Under the pieces are notes generated by a model that saw only the letters and a program-made list of their open reading frames with translations, was not told the origin of the DNA and did not search any database. A stretch of DNA of 59,027 bases from Perkinsus olseni. Its lineage: Eukaryota; Perkinsozoa; Perkinsida; Perkinsidae. Shown here piece after piece: positions 54,718 to 59,027 of this stretch. The position numbers and the translations under genes are program-made. The DNA is taken from contig JABANP010000321.1 in NCBI GenBank assembly GCA_013115135.1, positions 1 to 59,027 on the forward strand, written 5' to 3'. The stretch's first letter is position 1. Each line of letters starts with the position of its first letter.

Positions 54718-56507
54718 GCTTACAGTAGTGACAGATCATCAGGCGCCGTTGCAACCTCGTGGAATCGCATGCGTTCCGGAGCATGCTACAGATCACATTT
54801 TCTCCTGAACTTCTCGCGAAGCAGATAACACTATTCTTAAGCCCTGTCGCGAATAATCGCGCTGTACCGAGCCGAAGAGAAGCTTTGTTGAGTGCGGTGG
54901 CAGCTGGCTCACCTCATTAATCATTACGCGCTATTACTCGATTCTCCGCGTTTGCGTGCATAGCTAGTTCCTCTGAGGGTCCATGGACGAGAATCTCATT
55001 CATAAGACTAGGCCCATGAGACTGGGCCAGGCTCAGTGGGCCTATTCTCTCAGGTTCAAGGGCCGACCCGTCTAAACCCAGGCGCCGGAGGAGATACTGG
55101 TGATGGCATTTATCTCGACGCCTTACGGTAAGGCCCTTACCTTTTAATTAAAGTTTTGATGTACGAACTTGTCGACTGTAACGTCGAGAAAGCACCCGTT
55201 CAAGGCTTCGCTTCATGGCCCTAACCGGCAATGTTGAAGCTACCTTTAGTGCGCGCCACTCGAAGTCGAACTCGGCCTGACATCAGCTAACCACTCAGTA
55301 GTACTAACCGAGCTATGCTATGCGCAAATCCACTACAGAGCGCCTGGTAGGAAGTCTTCTGTCAAAGGGACTCTGGCGCTACTCTGTGTATGTGACAAGT
55401 ATGATTATACTTTGTATAATCATACACATATATGATACTCATACTCATACTCTCAGATATATACTCCGCAAGAGCGGAGTATTATACTCCGCTTTTGCGA
55501 CCTCCGGCAGAAGGGGTTTCACGAGAAGATAGAATATGTGATTGAACGAAAGTAGAAGCGGGCATCTCTAGAAATGTGCAACTCTGCCTTGAGCCGTATC
55601 TCAATTCAGAGCGGCTTTCGCCACTCGTCACTGTTGACATTTCTCGATATTCATCTCTCGATTATGAGACCGTCCTTGCCGTAATCAATGCCTTTCTAAA
55701 TCACTCGGAGGGAACGTCATATCGTATTCATCTTACGACCTATACGTACTTGATTCACGGCGCTTCGAGTTTATGGTTGAAGAACCATGGCAACGGAGCC
55801 TCCGAGAATACGACCCTTCGTGCAGTTGATATTGCTTGCGTTGTCTGCGAGTGACGAGAAATAGGCAATACCGCCGCACAGCTGCGCCACTGCGGTTGCT
55901 GTGACATTCACTAGCCACCAGCCAATGGCCCTATTGAAGGGTCTCGTTGAATCCAGCTTCTCGTGGAAACTAGACGATTCAATAACACAACGCCAGCGCG
56001 TGTCAGAGAGAAGCCGCCCGGAACACAAAAGTATTTCTAGGTAGTACCGGGTAGGTACTACTCGAAGGCTTCGTCTCTTCCTGAGATATCGTCGAGAGAC
56101 AGAAAGTCAATTCGACAGTAACCGTTAACAAACAACAAACCGGTTATGCTAAGAATTTGTGGAGGGATGTATGTACTTCCAGATGCTAGCTCACCCTATC
56201 GAGTAGGGTGATGGATACGTTCGCTACGATCGTAGCCAGTGAACTGTCACATTCACGCTTGGCTCGAGCCCGTGACTTCACTTGCTCGAAAAAAGCCGAA
56301 CTCGCCGATCGAGGAGTGTCCGAGAAAGGTAGCTCAATGAGTGGATGCCAACGATACGTGATTCATCAGGTTCGGGACGACTCGTACCGGACGAGCGACG
56401 TCGCTGTTGCATGAGTCGGTTACTAAGCGGAGCGGAGCCAAGCGGAGCACAACATGAGGATATGCAATTTCCTCTATCATCCTGACTTATCGCTGATAGC
56501 AGAAATG
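54718..56507. other. Spacer between the two foldback elements
   Basis: Contains a perfect 12-bp inverted repeat with a TTT loop (55399-55425) and a triple inverted block in which ATACTCCGC occurs three times in alternating orientation (55461-55499). A 92-codon plus frame (55576-55854) and a 68-codon plus frame (56208-56414) have no recognisable domain. I cannot support a gene. Confidence 0.4.
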
Positions 56508-57187
56508 ACTACACCATTTCCAGACCTACTTAGTAAAACCCCAGAGCAACTTAATGAAGCCCAGGCCAAATTAGCAAAACCCCACAGCAATTTAATAAAG
56601 CCCAGACCAGATTAGTAAAACCCCAAAGCATTTTAATAAAGCCCAGAGCAAATTAGTAAAACCCCATTTGATTTTATGAAAGACCAATTTAGTAGAGCCC
56701 AACAAAATCACTAACAAGTACGGAAAACTCACAACGTCAGCCTACATTAAGTAAGCCCTCCTTATTCTACAGATCGCGGGTTGAAGTTTAATCGTTAAGC
56801 ATTCGAATTGAGCCTCCGACTGTCATGCCCTACATAGCTGAGCAACAAGGGTACAATGTTTAGGCGTGGTTGAAGCAAAGTTGCAAATAGTATACAAAGT
56901 TGCATACTAACCTCTTCAACCCCTTTCTGAAGCAACTTCTCACAGTACGGCAGGAGGTACCCTGCCTTCGCTCCACCGCCTCTCCCGCCACTCATGGGCC
57001 GGAGTCCCCGGGCCGGGAGGAGGGACGATCCGGATGCGTCTAGCGTGCCGACTAAATTGCTTTGGGGTTTTACTAATTTGGTCTGGGCTTCATTAAATTG
57101 CTCTGGGATTTTACTTTCATTAAGTTGCTCTGGGGTTCTACTAATTTGCTCTGGGGTTTTACTAAGTAGGTCTGGAAATGGTGTAGT
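56508..57187. mobile_element. Foldback element, copy 2
   Basis: 680 bp with the same ends and interior as 54072-54717. It differs by substitutions, a short indel in the right arm (a truncated repeat near 57110) and changes in the central region. The two copies sit 1.8 kb apart in direct orientation. Confidence 0.85.
56795..56995 (-). other. Open frame in foldback copy 2 (partner of 54311-54511)
   Basis: GGGAKAGYLLPYCEKLLQKG and MQLCILFATLLQPRLNIVPL. It is kept open despite divergence from copy 1. Confidence 0.45.
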
Positions 57188-57621
57188 AATTGACTACTAT
57201 GCTCTTGGTCCTGTAACCCGTTTCCCTGTCGATCTCCTGCACAGCGCTGCTAGTATCCAAATGGCGAGAGTTTCCGTCTTTGTTCCCTTGAATCTCCAAT
57301 CTTGATATACATCCTGTATCTTGATAGCCCACCCCTCTGAGCCGCATGGCCATGACGCAGTCGAAAAACGCTGATTTCTAGGAACCGTCAAGACGACGCA
57401 CCGCTCCGCCTGAGACAGTTTGCCGCGTGTGATGATGGGGAAGAATATGACCACAGGTTGAGGACTGGGCGCGAACTCTGTTGCTGATTAGCCGTGACGC
57501 AGTGATGCTGGGAATGAAAAGCGGTTCTGTCTTTTGTTTATGACTTACAGCCTGGTCCTTATTTACGACGCAAGCAGAGCTTCATAGGCAATGCAATATT
57601 AGTGAATGAATCTTATTAGGT
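57188..57621. other. 3' flank of the Rab gene
   Basis: No gene seen. Overlapping minus frames at 57162-57454 show no domain. Confidence 0.35.
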
Positions 57622-58553
57622 CTACATAGCCGGGACACCACTGCCGCTTGGAGAGCGTTGCTTGCTCTTGATGACATCGTACACCTCTTCAGCGAGCGCT
57701 TCAAACAGCTTACCAATCTGAACCCGAGACCACGTCTCCTAGAGAGTTACCGACAACAACAAAAAAGTCTCACAGATGAACGCAAGAGCTCTCGCCTGGA
57801 AATACAGCCAGCCCCATGATTACAGCCATGATGAACCACTTTGAAGGCTGAAGTCCCGGACTGTTGCGAAGACTTACATTAGCACCAGTCATTGCAGATG
57901 TTCTAAAGCATAAAAGCCCATTCTCCTGACAGAACTCCTCCGCCTCCTGTGCTGACACAGCCTGATCGTAGTAACATCCCATAGTCCACAACAAGAGAGA
58001 ACTGACATTATGTCAGTGACATACCTGGTCCGATTCCGGTAAATCTGCTTTGTTACCAGCCACCGCAATACGAACATCCGGTGGGCCTTTACTGCGCAGC
58101 TCGCTGACCCAGAACTTTACAGACTCAAACGACTCTCTCGAACCAACATCATACACGACGACAGCACCTTGAACGCCACAACGATGACAGGACGCGCAGG
58201 AACCCCGAGAGCAGCTGATCAAAAGGAAGATCAAACGGACTAACAGGTACGAACAGTGGAGTATTCCGGTTAAATCAGGAAGGACCGCATGCCTGGAGCC
58301 TATCACTACCTGCTGCATCTCGGTAGTACAATGGAGCCATGGCCCTGAACCGCTCCTGTCCACCTAGCGAGGAGAAATGCCGGTCATTCGTGTTCATCCC
58401 TCAAGCTACTACCGGTATCCCAGATGTGCAATTTCAGCTGCGTGTTAGAGCTCGGCAGTCGAACTATCTGCTGTAGGAATGCCGCACCGATAGTAACCTC
58501 GTGGAACGGCGGGAATCGGCCTTGACAGAACCTTAGCGCCATTGACGATTTAC
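57622..58553 (-). CDS. Rab5-family small GTPase, Rab5b/ARA6-like; 5' exon not found
   Basis: Five phase-consistent exons: 58553-58413 (GKSSMALRFCQGRFPPFHEV, TIGAAFLQQIVRLPSSNTQL, KLHIWDTG), 58363-58310 (GQERFRAMAPLYYRDA), 58168-58025 (GAVVVYDVGSRESFESVKFW, VSELRSKGPPDVRIAVAGNK, ADL), 57961-57878 (VSAQEAEEFCQENGLLCFRT, SAMTGAN), 57717-57622 (IGKLFEALAEEVYDVIKSKQ, RSPSGSGVPAM stop). G motifs: GKSS of the P-loop, T-I-G of switch I, WDTGGQE (usually WDTAGQE), NKAD, TSA. The TIGAAF and YYRDA signatures are Rab5-type. The protein ends without cysteines, so it cannot be prenylated at the C-terminus. Plant ARA6 and Plasmodium Rab5b share this and use N-terminal myristoylation instead. The exon with the first P-loop residues and N-terminus lies upstream, unseen or outside the window. 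Confidence 0.9.
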
Positions 58554-58609
58554 CTGAAGCAAGCTGAGCATAAACAGTGACGTTTCAAAGGATGAACACC
58601 CGTACTACG

Positions 58610-58674
58610 GGCTTCTGGGAGCGGGATACACTAAACCGTGACTTACGGTTTAGTGTCTCCCGCTCCCAGAAGCC
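58610..58674. repeat. 30-bp inverted repeat with a 5-nt loop in the Rab upstream region
   Basis: GGCTTCTGGGAGCGGGATAC continuing to ACCGT at 58639 pairs with 58645-58674 except at one position. It lies between the first seen Rab exon and the missing 5' exon. A second short palindrome (ACTTACGG-T-CCGTAAGT) lies at about 58708-58724. It could be a small foldback insertion. Confidence 0.8.
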
Positions 58675-59027
58675 TACGGTCCACGACGTGTGTCGGAACT
58701 TACGTGGAACTTACGGTCCGTAAGTGACTCAATTGATGAAAATTAGATTCTCAGCAGAAGCGAGAAACGGGTCATTCGTTCGAAATTTGTCCAGACTTCC
58801 GGGATCTCATCCAGGAGGACTTTGTTCGTATCGCATATCATGTGGGTCGCTCATGGGCAGCATTCAAGAGTGAGCATTCAAAATCCGTTGACAGGCGCTC
58901 GCAGGGGCAGTACACCTGCGGGTTCCAATCGCTTTAAATTATTCACGTAACTAATGAATCTGACATTCCTCCGCACCGAAAATCGTCGGGAATCACGAGC
59001 TTAACTCTCACAACGTTCAGAACGGGG
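58675..59027. other. Right end of the window
   Basis: If the Rab gene continues, this is its first intron or 5' region. I found no exon that encodes the missing GDxxxG part of the P-loop. Confidence 0.3.

Noticed and set aside
58890..58940. GGTTCCAATCG near the right end as a tRNA B box
   Set aside because: No A box at proper distance and no cloverleaf stems.
1..59027. CRISPR arrays, bacterial operons, Shine-Dalgarno sites
   Set aside because: The tandem repeats have no unique spacers, and spliced genes, 28S rRNA and IFT/CDC45 show eukaryotic nuclear DNA.

Overview
The window is nuclear DNA of a flagellated unicellular eukaryote. Its host genes are cut by short GT-AG introns, many about 45-150 nt. 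One of them is the intraflagellar transport subunit IFT121/WDR35, and the window also carries 28S rRNA and five classes of eukaryotic transposable element. An alveolate (perkinsid or dinoflagellate relative) is my best guess. It rests on Gly-Lys (GKGKG) tails on two retroelement Gag proteins and a Rab5-type GTPase with no C-terminal prenylation cysteines. This is inference, not proof.

Layout. 1-6.2 kb: two divergent, intron-containing hAT-like transposase genes in tandem (+), with a decayed tRNA-like sequence between them. 6.2-7.5 kb: an unrecognised multi-exon gene (-). 8.19-15.9 kb: a tyrosine-recombinase (YR) retrotransposon with complete split direct repeats (A1 - ORFs - B1 A2 B2), encoding Gag, RT, RNase H and YR. 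A 320-bp non-autonomous hAT element with a perfect 8-bp target duplication is nested inside it. 16.0-16.6 kb: the 5' part of another unrecognised gene (-).

16.8-32.8 kb: an orphan 3' fragment of a 28S rRNA gene (-) that has become a nest of retroelements. A Ty3/gypsy-like element with 163-bp LTRs and an AGGCG target duplication sits in the rRNA. It contains a second LTR element with LTRs of only 60 bp, which in turn contains two related repeat units, one carrying a degenerate satellite of about 39 bp. Further 5' in the rRNA lies an APE-type LINE, flanked by a 12-bp duplication, in the conserved peptidyl-transferase region.

32.9-59 kb is host gene territory: IFT121 (-), a TBC1D13-like Rab GAP (-), a metaxin-like gene (-), an unknown gene (-), the replication factor CDC45 (+), two copies of a foldback element, and a Rab5b/ARA6-like GTPase (-) running off the right end.

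The most unusual signal cuts across elements. Three retrotransposons carry small insertions of one exact form: an 8-mer W is replaced by W(1-7) + reverse complement of W + W(2-8), a net gain of 14 bp. Taking out the 14 bp restores the reading frame at every one of five sites. A sixth site is a longer version. The geometry is what hAT-type hairpin excision (8-bp target site, 1-nt offset) would leave with long palindromic fill-in. The window therefore records either intense past hAT activity inside retroelements or a process that damages repeats.
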